Shown in pieces: positions 33,379 through 41,195 of a stretch of DNA of 64,000 bases. The notes beneath the pieces are model-generated. The model ran no database searches. It worked only from the letters and a program-made list of their open reading frames with translations, and had not been told where the DNA came from. The translations under genes were made by a program, and so were the position numbers. How positions within the stretch are numbered: the stretch's first letter is position 1; each line of letters starts with the position of its first letter. Source of the DNA: Simplicispira sedimenti (GTDB lineage: Bacteria; Pseudomonadota; Gammaproteobacteria; Burkholderiales; Burkholderiaceae_C); contig NZ_JAKVIJ010000001.1 of NCBI RefSeq assembly GCF_022760965.1, positions 62,001 to 126,000 on the forward strand, in the 5' to 3' direction.

Positions 33379-34581
33379 ATGAACCTCGTACCGCTCAGCA
33401 TCGACTCCATCCACTTCGGCCAGCCACTGCCTTTTGTGCTGCGCGGCGCCGATGGAACGCTGCTGGCGCAAAAGGGCTTCATCATCCGCAACCGGGAGGA
33501 CTTGAACGTCTTGCTCGCACGCGGCGTGCAACTGTATGTGGACACGGATGAGTCCGGCGAAAGCCACCGCGCCTATGTCGCGGGTTTGCAGCGCATGCTG
33601 ATCGCCGACACCAACATCGGCGAAATAGCCAGCATGAAGATCAGCGCGTCGGAGCCCGTGGAGCGCAACCGCCCGAACACCGGCCCGGCCGACTGGCCCG
33701 AGCTCCAGGAACGCGCGACCAAGCTGCTGCGCTTTCCCCAGGGGGGCGACTTCGGGTCGCGCTTTCAGGCGCTGCACGAGGAGCTGCTGCGCCACACCAC
33801 CCAGACCCCGGACGCCACGGTGCTGGCGCTGATCTACCTGTCGGCCCAGGAAACCCGGCTCTACAGCGCCACACACGCCATGCTGGTGTCCTGCGTGTGC
33901 ATGCTGACGGCGCGCGAGGTGCTCAACTGGCCCGAAGCCAAGGTGCTGACGCTGGGCCGCGCGGCCCTGAGCATGAACCTGGCCATGACCGAGCTGCAGG
34001 ACCAGCTGGTGCAACAGGCGCACCCCCTGACGGCCACCCAGATCGCAGCCGTGGAGAACCACGCCACCCGCTCCGAGGCCTTGCTGCGCCAGCTGGGTGT
34101 GGCCGACCCGGTCTGGCTGGAGGCCGTGCGCTGCCACCACCACCGCCTGCCCGGCCCACTGAACGACAAGACCGAAGCGCAGCAGCTTGCACGGCTGATC
34201 CAGCGTGCCGACATCTTTGCCGCCCGCCTGGCACCGCGCGCGACACGCTGGCCCATGCCCGTGACCGCCGCAATGCAAGCCAGCTACTACGACGAGGAGC
34301 AGCATGTGGACGCCGCAGGCGCCGCCATCGTCAAGGCCCTGGGCATCTACCCGCCCGGCGCGTTCGTGCGCCTGGCCACGCAAGAGATCGCCGTGGTGCT
34401 CAAACGCGGGCCGTCGGCCACCACGCCGCGCGTGGCAGTGGTGATGAACCGCTCGGGCATGCCCACTGGCGAACTCATCCCACGCAACACGGCGCAGCCC
34501 TCGTGCAAGATCACCGGCCCGGTGGCGCACAAGGATGTGCGCGTGCAGATTCCGGTCACCCGCCTGATCGCCATGGTCTGA
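33379..34581 (+). CDS. Degenerate HD-GYP-like signalling protein
   Basis: This 400-residue cytoplasmic protein has an N-terminal domain of about 70 residues (beta-rich, LLAQKGFIIRNREDL, like DUF3391 heads of HD-GYP proteins). A helical domain follows from about residue 145 that aligns with HD-GYP phosphodiesterases: H166 in YSATHAM, H228 in VENHATRSEALL, and CHHHRLPGP at 252. The catalytic HD pair is replaced by Met199-Asn200 (AALSMNLAMT). Cyclic-di-GMP cleavage is therefore unlikely, and a binding or scaffold role is an inference. The C-terminal 70 residues form a separate small domain. It stands alone after the efflux operon. Confidence 0.8.
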   Translation: MNLVPLSIDSIHFGQPLPFVLRGADGTLLAQKGFIIRNREDLNVLLARGVQLYVDTDESGESHRAYVAGLQRMLIADTNIGEIASMKISASEPVERNRPNTGPADWPELQERATKLLRFPQGGDFGSRFQALHEELLRHTTQTPDATVLALIYLSAQETRLYSATHAMLVSCVCMLTAREVLNWPEAKVLTLGRAALSMNLAMTELQDQLVQQAHPLTATQIAAVENHATRSEALLRQLGVADPVWLEAVRCHHHRLPGPLNDKTEAQQLARLIQRADIFAARLAPRATRWPMPVTAAMQASYYDEEQHVDAAGAAIVKALGIYPPGAFVRLATQEIAVVLKRGPSATTPRVAVVMNRSGMPTGELIPRNTAQPSCKITGPVAHKDVRVQIPVTRLIAMV

Positions 34582-34600
34582 GGCCCGGTTCCGGGCCGCG

Positions 34601-35554
34601 TCAGGCGGAGGCGTGCTGGGCGCGCCAGCGCGCCACCTCGGAGTGCAACTCGCCCAGCACCGGCAACGCGCGCACCCCCGCCAATCCGCGCACACCCTGC
34701 GCTGCACCCCGGCCACCCGCCCAGACCTGCACCTTGGGCGCCAGCTGAGCCCGCAGGGTCTTGAGTCCGGCGTGTACCGCCTGCGGCCCCATCACCGAGG
34801 AAAAGCTCAGCGCCACGATGTCCGTGCGCTCCGCCTGCACGGCCCGCACGATATCGGCAATCGGCGTCTGCGGGCCCAGCGACAGGCAGTGGCAGCCCTC
34901 CAGCGCCAGCAACGCCTGTGCCATCAGCAGGCCCAGGCCATGCGCCTCCTGCGGCAGCGTGGTCAGCAGCACGCGGGGGGCCGCGTCGGGCGCCGGTGCC
35001 GGTACGGCGGCAATGGCGTTGCGCAGCACCCCGGTCATGCATTCGGTGTAGAGGTGCTCCTCGTACACCTGGATGCGTCCTTGCACCCAGGCCTCGCCCA
35101 CTGCGGTGGTCAAGGGCGCCACCAGCGTGGTGACAAAGCGCACCAGCCCCATGCGCAAGGCCGCCTGGCCCAGCATGTGGCGCAGCGCGTACATGTCGTG
35201 CTGCTCCACGGCGCGCAAGCCCTCCAGCACCTGTTCGGCCACGCCTTCGGGGGCCGGCACCATGGCCGGTGGTTCTGGCGGTGATTCGGCTCCCCCCAGG
35301 TTCTGCAACTCATGCGGCGCCAGGCCCACGATGCGGCCAGGCCGGTGCCCCGCGTCCATCAGGCGGCGGATGGTGCGCAGGCGCTCGACCTGGTCTGCCG
35401 GATAGCAGCGGTCGCCCGCCGCATCGCGCTCAGGGCGCGGAAAGCCGTAGCGCCGCTCCCAGACGCGCAAGGTGTCCTTGGACAGGCCGGTGTCACGCTC
35501 CACCGCGGCAATGGAATAGAGCACAGGCGCCATACCGGCAGGGTCGTGATGCAT
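34601..35554 (-). CDS. MerR-family B12-binding regulator, LitR/CarH photoreceptor type
   Basis: This 317-residue regulator has an N-terminal MerR helix-turn-helix (YSIAAVERDTGLSKDTLRVW, ERRYGFPRP). A four-helix B12 cap follows, then a cobalamin-binding domain (RVLLTTLPQEAHGLGLLMAQ, LSLGPQTPIADI). The CarH/LitR signature W-x9-EH is intact (W156 and E166-H167), as is the cobalt-ligand motif E-x-H-x-x-G (E203, H205, G208). Family members bind adenosylcobalamin, repress in the dark and release DNA on illumination. The Thermus His next to the Trp is Val here. ATG 35554 is used, and an upstream TTG (35569) is possible. It is divergent from the fatty-acid-modification operon it probably controls. 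Confidence 0.88.
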   Translation of the reverse strand: MHHDPAGMAPVLYSIAAVERDTGLSKDTLRVWERRYGFPRPERDAAGDRCYPADQVERLRTIRRLMDAGHRPGRIVGLAPHELQNLGGAESPPEPPAMVPAPEGVAEQVLEGLRAVEQHDMYALRHMLGQAALRMGLVRFVTTLVAPLTTAVGEAWVQGRIQVYEEHLYTECMTGVLRNAIAAVPAPAPDAAPRVLLTTLPQEAHGLGLLMAQALLALEGCHCLSLGPQTPIADIVRAVQAERTDIVALSFSSVMGPQAVHAGLKTLRAQLAPKVQVWAGGRGAAQGVRGLAGVRALPVLGELHSEVARWRAQHASA

Positions 35555-35631
35555 AGGTGAGGTGCTCAAGGGGTCGGAGGTCCGGCTGCGGAACTGCGCA
35601 TTGTCAGGGGAAATTCACAGGCCCTGCAGAG

Positions 35632-35689
35632 TTGGACAAACTGTGCTTAAATTCTATCACTGTCCTAGACAAACAAAGGATTTGTCCAA
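35632..35689. promoter_or_regulatory. Candidate LitR operator/promoter region of the lipid operon
   Basis: TTGGACAAA at 35632-35640 is repeated inverted as TTTGTCCAA at 35681-35689, and a third related copy, CTAGACAAA, lies at 35665-35673 within TGTCCTAGACA. TTGGAC also fits a -35 box with TATCAC 17 bp downstream (35655-35660). Repeated GACAAA half-sites over a promoter between divergent regulator and target genes are what a MerR-type operator would look like. No binding site for this family member is known to me. Confidence 0.4.
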
Positions 35690-35982
35690 TGCGAACCCTG
35701 ACCTCCCACTCCTGCCCTGGCGCCCAGGCTCCAGGGTGGCACGCCCCCGGAGCACGGCGCGTCGGTGGCGCGCCTTGCAAAAATTTGCACAACAGGGTCT
35801 GGAACTTTGACAACCCGGCCCCACTCTATGCAGCACAGGTTTTGGTGTTGCGAAGCCTTTCCTGCCTGAGGGCAGTGACTGAAACCCTGGAGCGCTTCTC
35901 CTCCCTCCCTCTCTTCTTCGTTTCGGGACGCTTCGCAACCTTTTTCTTCCTGCCGACCCCCGGCACCGGGGGTCGGCCATGA
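35689..35982 (+). CDS. Doubtful 97-residue leader reading frame
   Basis: ATG 35689 has AAAGGA eight bases upstream. The frame runs 97 codons to a TGA that overlaps the flavoprotein ATG (ATGA). The predicted peptide (MRTLTSHSCPGAQAPGW...) is Cys/Arg/Pro-rich with a Phe-rich end and resembles no family, so it may not be a real protein. Its interest is positional. Translating it would carry ribosomes through the hairpin that covers the next start codon. It may simply be an open frame by chance in a GC-rich leader. Confidence 0.25.
   Translation: MRTLTSHSCPGAQAPGWHAPGARRVGGAPCKNLHNRVWNFDNPAPLYAAQVLVLRSLSCLRAVTETLERFSSLPLFFVSGRFATFFFLPTPGTGGRP
35847..35977 (+). promoter_or_regulatory. Structured leader masking the first start codon of the lipid operon
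   Basis: The interval 35570-35978 has no confident gene. It holds the promoter region above and this structure. GTTGCGAAGC (35847-35856) pairs with GCTTCGCAAC (35930-35939), enclosing a small hairpin CTGCC-TGAG-GGCAG (35862-35875) and followed by CTTTTTC. Next, an 11-bp stem (35952-35962 with 35967-35977, loop GCAC) ends one base before the ATG at 35979 and buries the G-rich ribosome site. The structure could attenuate transcription or block translation. Confidence 0.5.
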
Positions 35983-37283
35983 GAGTCGCCATCATTGGTT
36001 CCGGCGTTGCCGGTCTGGGCGCCGCGCACCAGTTGCGCGGTCGGGCGCAGGTCACTTTGTTCGAGGCGGGCGCCTACTTCGGCGGCCATGCCCACACGGT
36101 CGATGTCACGCTGCCCGGCGCCCACGGCCCGGTCACCCACGGGGTGGACACGGGGTTTCTGGTCTTCAACGAACGCACCTACCCCCAGCTCCTGAAGCTG
36201 TTTGCCGATCTGGGCGTGGCGCAGGCGCGCTCGGACATGTCGTTCTCGGTGCAGGTGCCCGGCGTGCGCGGGGGCGGGCCGCTGGAGTGGAGCGGCACCA
36301 GCCTTTCCACCGTGTTCGCCCAGCGCGGCAACCTGGCACGCCCGCGCTTCTGGGGCATGCTCTCGGATCTGCTGCGCTTCAACCGCCTGTGCACACGCCT
36401 GGCCGAGCGCCCCATGGACAGCGCGCTGATGCAGCCGCTGGGCGACTTTCTGCAGGCGCACCGCTTTGGCGATGCCTTCCGCGACTGGTACCTGCTGCCC
36501 ATGCTGGGCTGCATCTGGAGTTGCCCCACGGACCAGATGCTGCGCTTTCCGGTGGCCACCATGATCCGCTTCTGCCACAACCACGGGCTCATCCAGATCA
36601 CCGACCGCCCGCAGTGGTGGACCGTGGCCGGGGGCTCGCGCCGCTACGTGGAAAAGATCGTGAGCGGCATTGCCGACAAGCGCCTGAACACCCCCGTGCG
36701 CCGCATCGAGCGCGACGCCAGCGGCGTGCGCGTGCACACCGATGGCCATGCCGAGCATTTTGACCACGTGGTACTGGCCACCCATCCCGACCAGGCCCTC
36801 GCACTGCTCGCCCAGCCCAGCCCGAAGGAGCGCGCCTTGCTGGGTGCCATCCGCTACCAGGACAACGAAGCCGTGCTGCACACCGACACGCAGGTACTGC
36901 CACGCGCACGCAGCGCCTGGGCCGCCTGGAACTATGAGCGCGCCGCCGATCCCGGCCAGGAGTCGGCCCGCGTGTGCCTGCACTACCTCATCAACCGCCT
37001 GCAGCCCTTGCCGTTCACGCAGCCGGTGATCGTGTCGCTCAACCCGGTGCGGCCCATTGCGCAGGAGCAAGTGCTGGGGCGCTACACCTACGCCCACCCC
37101 GTGTTCGACGGCGCCGCCATCCGCGCCCAGGCGCTGCTGCCGCAGTTGCAGGGGCGCCAGCACACCTGGTTCTGCGGTGCCTGGATGGGCTATGGCTTCC
37201 ACGAAGACGGGCTCAAGGCCGGCCAGGAAGCCGCCCGTTCTCTGCTGGCCCACGCCCAGCAGCCCCTGGCGGAGGCCGCATGA
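35979..37283 (+). CDS. FAD-dependent oxidoreductase (COG2907 flavin amine oxidase-like)
   Basis: This 434-residue flavoprotein begins with a dinucleotide-binding fold (MRVAIIGSGVAGLGAAHQL) and has VDTGFLVFNERTYPQLLKLF, typical of the COG2907 'NAD/FAD-binding protein' family. Relatives sit beside DUF1365 and CFA-type genes in light- or singlet-oxygen-controlled operons, including the Rhodobacter sphaeroides operon tied to modified and furan fatty acids. A role in oxidising or desaturating a methylated acyl chain is therefore likely but inferred. It overlaps the next gene by ATGA. Its start codon is adjacent to a very stable hairpin. Confidence 0.88.
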   Translation: MRVAIIGSGVAGLGAAHQLRGRAQVTLFEAGAYFGGHAHTVDVTLPGAHGPVTHGVDTGFLVFNERTYPQLLKLFADLGVAQARSDMSFSVQVPGVRGGGPLEWSGTSLSTVFAQRGNLARPRFWGMLSDLLRFNRLCTRLAERPMDSALMQPLGDFLQAHRFGDAFRDWYLLPMLGCIWSCPTDQMLRFPVATMIRFCHNHGLIQITDRPQWWTVAGGSRRYVEKIVSGIADKRLNTPVRRIERDASGVRVHTDGHAEHFDHVVLATHPDQALALLAQPSPKERALLGAIRYQDNEAVLHTDTQVLPRARSAWAAWNYERAADPGQESARVCLHYLINRLQPLPFTQPVIVSLNPVRPIAQEQVLGRYTYAHPVFDGAAIRAQALLPQLQGRQHTWFCGAWMGYGFHEDGLKAGQEAARSLLAHAQQPLAEAA

Positions 37284-38059
37284 ACCGCCCACTGCCCGCA
37301 CTGCCGCACCTGGGCTTTGGCCATGTGCACCACCGCCGCCTGCGGCCGCGCACCCACGCCTTCACCTACCGCACCTTCTTTCTGCTGCTGCCCATGCGCA
37401 GCCTGGCGCAGCAGACCGCGCTGGCATGCAACCGGCCCGCACCCATCAGCTTTTACGACCGCGACCATGGTGACGGGCGCAGCCCACAGCATGGCGGCGC
37501 GCTGGCCTGGCTGCTGGAACTGCTGCACCGCGAAGGCATTGACGATGCCGACGGCGACATCTGGCTGCACTGCTACCCGCGCGTGTGGGGCTACACCTTC
37601 AAGCCCGTGAGCTTCTGGTACTGCCACCGCGCTGACGGCACGCTGCGCGCCATCGTGGTCGAGGTCAACAACACCTTTGGCGAGCGCCACTGCTACCTGC
37701 TGGAAGACCCCCCAACCTGCGCCACGCTGACGGCACGCAAGGTCTTTCATGTGTCGCCTTTTTGCGAGGTGCGCGGCGACTACGCCTTTCGCTTTCAGAC
37801 CCACAGCACCCGCGACGGCCTGCCGCGCAGCCAGGTACACATTGATTTGAACGACGAGCACGGCCTGCTGCTGCACACCAGCGTGAGCGGTCGGCTCGAA
37901 CCCGTGACGCCCCAAACCCTGCGCCGCGCGCTGTGGCGCTACCCGGTCATGACACTGGCGGTGATCGCACGCATCCACTGGCAGGCGCTGCGCCTGTGGC
38001 TGTTGCGTGTGGGTTTCCACACCAAGCCGCCCGCCCCCACCGAATCCGTGACGCGCTGA
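37280..38059 (+). CDS. DUF1365 family protein
   Basis: This 259-residue protein is of a family found almost always beside COG2907 flavoproteins and CFA-type methyltransferases and often annotated as cyclopropane-fatty-acid-associated. Family features are the opening GHVHHRRLRPRTHAFTYRTF, the block PRVWGYTFKPVSFWYCHR, then EVNNTFGERHCYLL and KVFHVSPF. Biochemical activity is not established. The ATG overlaps the flavoprotein stop codon, and the next gene starts 24 bp downstream behind CAGGAG. Confidence 0.92.
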   Translation: MNRPLPALPHLGFGHVHHRRLRPRTHAFTYRTFFLLLPMRSLAQQTALACNRPAPISFYDRDHGDGRSPQHGGALAWLLELLHREGIDDADGDIWLHCYPRVWGYTFKPVSFWYCHRADGTLRAIVVEVNNTFGERHCYLLEDPPTCATLTARKVFHVSPFCEVRGDYAFRFQTHSTRDGLPRSQVHIDLNDEHGLLLHTSVSGRLEPVTPQTLRRALWRYPVMTLAVIARIHWQALRLWLLRVGFHTKPPAPTESVTR

Positions 38060-38083
38060 ACGCGCAGCCCCAGGAGAACCGCC

Positions 38084-39304
38084 ATGCACAGCCCTTCTGC
38101 CTCCACCACCGCACCCCTGTGCCTGCCCCCAGGCATTCCGGCCAGCGCCCGCACCGCCCTGCGCCTGCTGCAACGCCTGCAGCACGGCAGCCTCACGCTG
38201 CGCCTGCCCGACGGCAGCCTGCAACACTTCGGCCCCGGCGGCGGCCCGAGCGCTGCGCTCACGCTGCACAACTGGAACGTGTTTGCGGCGGCGCTGCGCT
38301 CGGGCGACATCGGCTTTGCCGAAAGCTACTTTGCGGGCGACTGGACCACACCGCAGCTCACCGACCTGCTCAAGCTGCTGATCGCCAACCGCCACTCCGT
38401 GCAGGACATGGTCTATGGCCACTGGGCCGGACGGCTGCTGTACCGGCTGCGCCACCTGCTCCACCGCAACACGCGCCGTGGCAGCCGCAGCAACATCCAG
38501 GCGCACTACGACCTGGGCAATGCTTTCTACCAGCGCTGGCTGGACCCGAGCATGAACTACTCGTCCGCCTGGTTCCAGGGCGACCTGGCAGGCGACCTGA
38601 CCCAGGCCCAGCACGCCAAGGTGCGCCGCGCCCTGCAGCAGGTGCGCCTGCAGCCGGGCCAGCGCCTGCTGGAGATTGGCTGCGGCTGGGGTGCACTGGC
38701 GGAAAAGGCCGCGGATGAATTCGGCGCACAAGTGACCGGCGTGACCCTGTCCACCGAGCAGCTCGCCTTTGGGCGCGAGCGTCTGCAACGCCAGGGCCTG
38801 CAGGGCGACCTGCGCCTGCAGGACTACCGCGACATCGACGACGCGCCCTTTGATGCCATCTGCTCCATCGAAATGGTCGAGGCCGTGGGCCAGGACTACT
38901 GGCCGACCTACTTCGAGACCGTGGCGCGCCTGCTGCGTTCCGGTGGCCGGGCGTGCATCCAGAGCATCGTGATCGACGACGCGCTGTTCCCGCGCTACAT
39001 CCGCTCGACCGATTTCATCCAGCAGTACATCTTCCCCGGCGGCTGCCTGCCCTGCCCGGCCAAGTTCCGCCGCGCGGCACAGGCCGCAGGCCTGCAGGTG
39101 GAAGACGCGTTTGCCTTTGGCGCCGACTACGCCGAGACCCTGCGCCGCTGGCGCGAGCGCTTTGTGGCCGAACGCGCCCAGGTGCTGCAGCAAGGCTACG
39201 ACGAGCGCTTTGCCCACATCTGGGAGTTCTACCTGGCGTACTGCGAGGCCGCCTTCGCCATGGGCGATATCGACGTGGTGCAGTACACACTGGTCAAGCC
39301 CTGA
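38084..39304 (+). CDS. CFA-type SAM-dependent fatty-acyl-phospholipid methyltransferase
   Basis: This 406-residue methyltransferase is related to cyclopropane-fatty-acyl-phospholipid synthase. An N-terminal lipid-binding region (LRLPDGSLQHFGPG, ESYFAGDWTTPQLTDLLKLL) leads to the catalytic domain with AHYDLGNAFYQRWLDPSMNY, the SAM motif LLEIGCGWGALAEKAA, CSIEMVEAVG and the end YCEAAFAMGDIDVVQYTL. Such enzymes methylate unsaturated acyl chains in membrane phospholipids. In this kind of operon the product may be a methylated (furan-precursor) chain rather than a cyclopropane. That choice is inference from context. Confidence 0.93.
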   Translation: MHSPSASTTAPLCLPPGIPASARTALRLLQRLQHGSLTLRLPDGSLQHFGPGGGPSAALTLHNWNVFAAALRSGDIGFAESYFAGDWTTPQLTDLLKLLIANRHSVQDMVYGHWAGRLLYRLRHLLHRNTRRGSRSNIQAHYDLGNAFYQRWLDPSMNYSSAWFQGDLAGDLTQAQHAKVRRALQQVRLQPGQRLLEIGCGWGALAEKAADEFGAQVTGVTLSTEQLAFGRERLQRQGLQGDLRLQDYRDIDDAPFDAICSIEMVEAVGQDYWPTYFETVARLLRSGGRACIQSIVIDDALFPRYIRSTDFIQQYIFPGGCLPCPAKFRRAAQAAGLQVEDAFAFGADYAETLRRWRERFVAERAQVLQQGYDERFAHIWEFYLAYCEAAFAMGDIDVVQYTLVKP

Positions 39305-39315
39305 CACCCGAGAAT

Positions 39316-39366
39316 GCTATGAAATTCATAGCTATTGCCGCTTTATCCATAAGCGCTACAGCCTTT
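39316..39366 (+). repeat. Family-1 repeat overlapping the start of a coding region
   Basis: The palindrome GCTATGAAATTCATAGC (39316-39332, identical to 12211-12227) and a second imperfect pair (CCGCTTTAT at 39337-39345 with ATAAGCGC after it) form the family-1 layout. They lie 12 bp after the CFA-type stop codon. The ATG at 39319 lies inside the palindrome, so the repeat supplies the start codon and signal peptide of the next gene. Confidence 0.7.
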
Positions 39367-39873
39367 TTTTGCATGCAAACCGCCCATGCCAGCGGACACA
39401 GTGCGCCGGTGCAGGCCAGCGCACCACTGGCCGGTGCAGTGCCTGCGGGCGAAGGGGTGCTGCGCTTTTGGGGCCTGGAGATCTACCACGCCCGCCTGTG
39501 GGTGCCACCCGCGTTTGATGCACAGGACTGGGCCGCCCACCCGCTGGCGCTGGCGCTGACCTACCGGCGCGGCTTCGACGCCGCTGCCATCGCCCGACGC
39601 TCGCTCGAAGAAATGCGCCGCCAGGGGCCGCTGGACGAGGCGCTGGCCCAGCGCTGGGAGCAGCAGTTGCGCGCCGCACTGCCGCAGGTACAGCCGGGCG
39701 ACCGCGTGGTGGGCCTGTACCGGCCCGGCGCAGGCGTGCAGTTTCTGCACAACGGCAAGCCCCACGGCAGCGTGGCCGATGCCGCCTTTGGCGCGCGCTT
39801 CATGGGCATCTGGCTGGCGCCGCAAACCTCGGAGCCCGCACTGCGCGCGGCACTGCTGGCCCTGCCGCGCTGA
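39319..39873 (+). CDS. Chalcone-isomerase-fold exported protein
   Basis: This 184-residue protein has a signal peptide (MKFIAIAALSISATAFFCMQ, cleavage after THA) and a chalcone-isomerase-like domain: GEGVLRFWGLEIYHARLWVP, LALTYRRGFDAAAIARRSLE, VGLYRPGAGVQFLHNGKPHG, then FMGIWLAPQTSEPALRAALL. Bacterial members of this fold bind fatty acids and are regular partners in LitR/CFA-type operons. A role in handling modified acyl chains in the periplasm is inferred. The start codon and signal-peptide codons derive from a family-1 repeat. Confidence 0.85.
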   Translation: MKFIAIAALSISATAFFCMQTAHASGHSAPVQASAPLAGAVPAGEGVLRFWGLEIYHARLWVPPAFDAQDWAAHPLALALTYRRGFDAAAIARRSLEEMRRQGPLDEALAQRWEQQLRAALPQVQPGDRVVGLYRPGAGVQFLHNGKPHGSVADAAFGARFMGIWLAPQTSEPALRAALLALPR

Positions 39874-39896
39874 GGCCAGGCTGAGAGTCCACCCCC

Positions 39897-41195
39897 ATGA
39901 CCGCCACCACCACGCTCAGCACCGCCCAGGGCCTGCACTACGGCCTGCTGGGCATGCCGCTGGCCTTTGTGGCGCTGCCGCTGTACGTGCTGCTGCCGCA
40001 CCACTACGCCAGCCAGTACGGCATGCCGCTGGCCACGCTGGGCGCCGTGCTGCTGGCGGCGCGGCTGTTCGACGCCTTCACCGACCCGCTGCTCGGGCGC
40101 TGGAGCGACCGGCTGCTGGCACGCTCCCACGGCGCACTGCTGACTGCTGCTGCGCTGGCCTGCGCGGTGCTGGCGCTGGGCCTGGCCGCACTGTTCCTGC
40201 CGCCCGTGCGCGGTGTGCAGGCGCTGGCGGCCTGGGCGCTGGCGGCACTGCTCGTCACCAGCCTGGCCTACAGCCTGGTCAGCATCGCGCACCAGGCCTG
40301 GGGCGCACTGCTGGGCGGCAACGAGGCGCAGCGCAGCCGCATCGTCGCCTGGCGCGAGGCGGCTGCGCTGGTGGGCGTGGTACTCGCCTCCGTGCTGTCA
40401 TCGCTGGCAGGGGTAGGTGCACTGGTGGTCGTGTTTGCCGTGCTGCTGGCAGCCGGGTGGCTGGCCTGGGCGCGGGCACCACGCCCGGCGCTGACCCCGA
40501 GTGCGGGTGCGGCCATGCCCTGGTCCGCCCTCTGGCAACCCTGGCGCCAGGCGGCGTTTCGGCGCCTGATGGCGGTGTTCGTGCCCAGCGGCATTGCCAG
40601 TGCCATACCGGCCACGCTGGTGCTGTTCTTCATCGATGACCGGCTGCAATTGCCCGCCAACGTGCAAGGCGCCTTTCTGGGTGCGTATTTTCTGAGCGCG
40701 GCGCTGTCCATACCGCTGTGGCTGCGCGCCGTACCGCGCTGGGGGCTGGCGCGCACCTGGCTGGCAGGCATGCTGCTGTCGGTGGCGGTGTTCATCGGCG
40801 CGGCCACGCTGGGCGCGGGCGATGCCTGGCCCTTTGCGCTGGTGTGCGTGCTCTCGGGCCTGGCCCTGGGCACCGACCTGGCCCTGCCCGGCGCGCTGCT
40901 GGCCGGAGTGATTGCGCAGGACGGCGGCGATGCGCGCCACGGCGGCGCCTACTTCGGCTGGTGGAACCTGGCGGCCAAGCTCAACCTGGCGCTGGCCGCC
41001 GGGCTGGCGCTGCCGCTGCTGGGCCTGTGGGGCTATGCCCCCGGTGCGCGCAGCGAAGACGCGCTGCTGCCGCTGACCCTGGCCTACGCCGTGCTGCCCT
41101 GCGCGCTCAAGCTGCTGGCCGCCGCCTGCCTGTACCTGCTGATCCTGCGGCCACGTGCCGCGCCCACGGCCCTGGTGGCCCCAAGGAGTTTGTGA
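39897..41195 (+). CDS. MFS transporter of the GPH/COG2211 type
   Basis: This 432-residue inner-membrane carrier has about twelve helices. The N-terminal half carries RLFDAFTDPLLGRWSDRLLA, the motif of the glycoside-pentoside-hexuronide and MFS_2 group. Homologs in light-regulated lipid operons are annotated only as MFS transporters, and human MFSD2A, of the same group, moves lysophospholipids. A lipid-related substrate is a reasonable guess. The stop codon overlaps the next start (TGATG). Confidence 0.88.
   Translation: MTATTTLSTAQGLHYGLLGMPLAFVALPLYVLLPHHYASQYGMPLATLGAVLLAARLFDAFTDPLLGRWSDRLLARSHGALLTAAALACAVLALGLAALFLPPVRGVQALAAWALAALLVTSLAYSLVSIAHQAWGALLGGNEAQRSRIVAWREAAALVGVVLASVLSSLAGVGALVVVFAVLLAAGWLAWARAPRPALTPSAGAAMPWSALWQPWRQAAFRRLMAVFVPSGIASAIPATLVLFFIDDRLQLPANVQGAFLGAYFLSAALSIPLWLRAVPRWGLARTWLAGMLLSVAVFIGAATLGAGDAWPFALVCVLSGLALGTDLALPGALLAGVIAQDGGDARHGGAYFGWWNLAAKLNLALAAGLALPLLGLWGYAPGARSEDALLPLTLAYAVLPCALKLLAAACLYLLILRPRAAPTALVAPRSL

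Noticed and set aside
35570..35978. Cobalamin riboswitch next to the B12-binding regulator
   Set aside because: No B12-box sequence is visible. The conserved structures here are simple hairpins and an inverted repeat, so I report them only as a structured leader.
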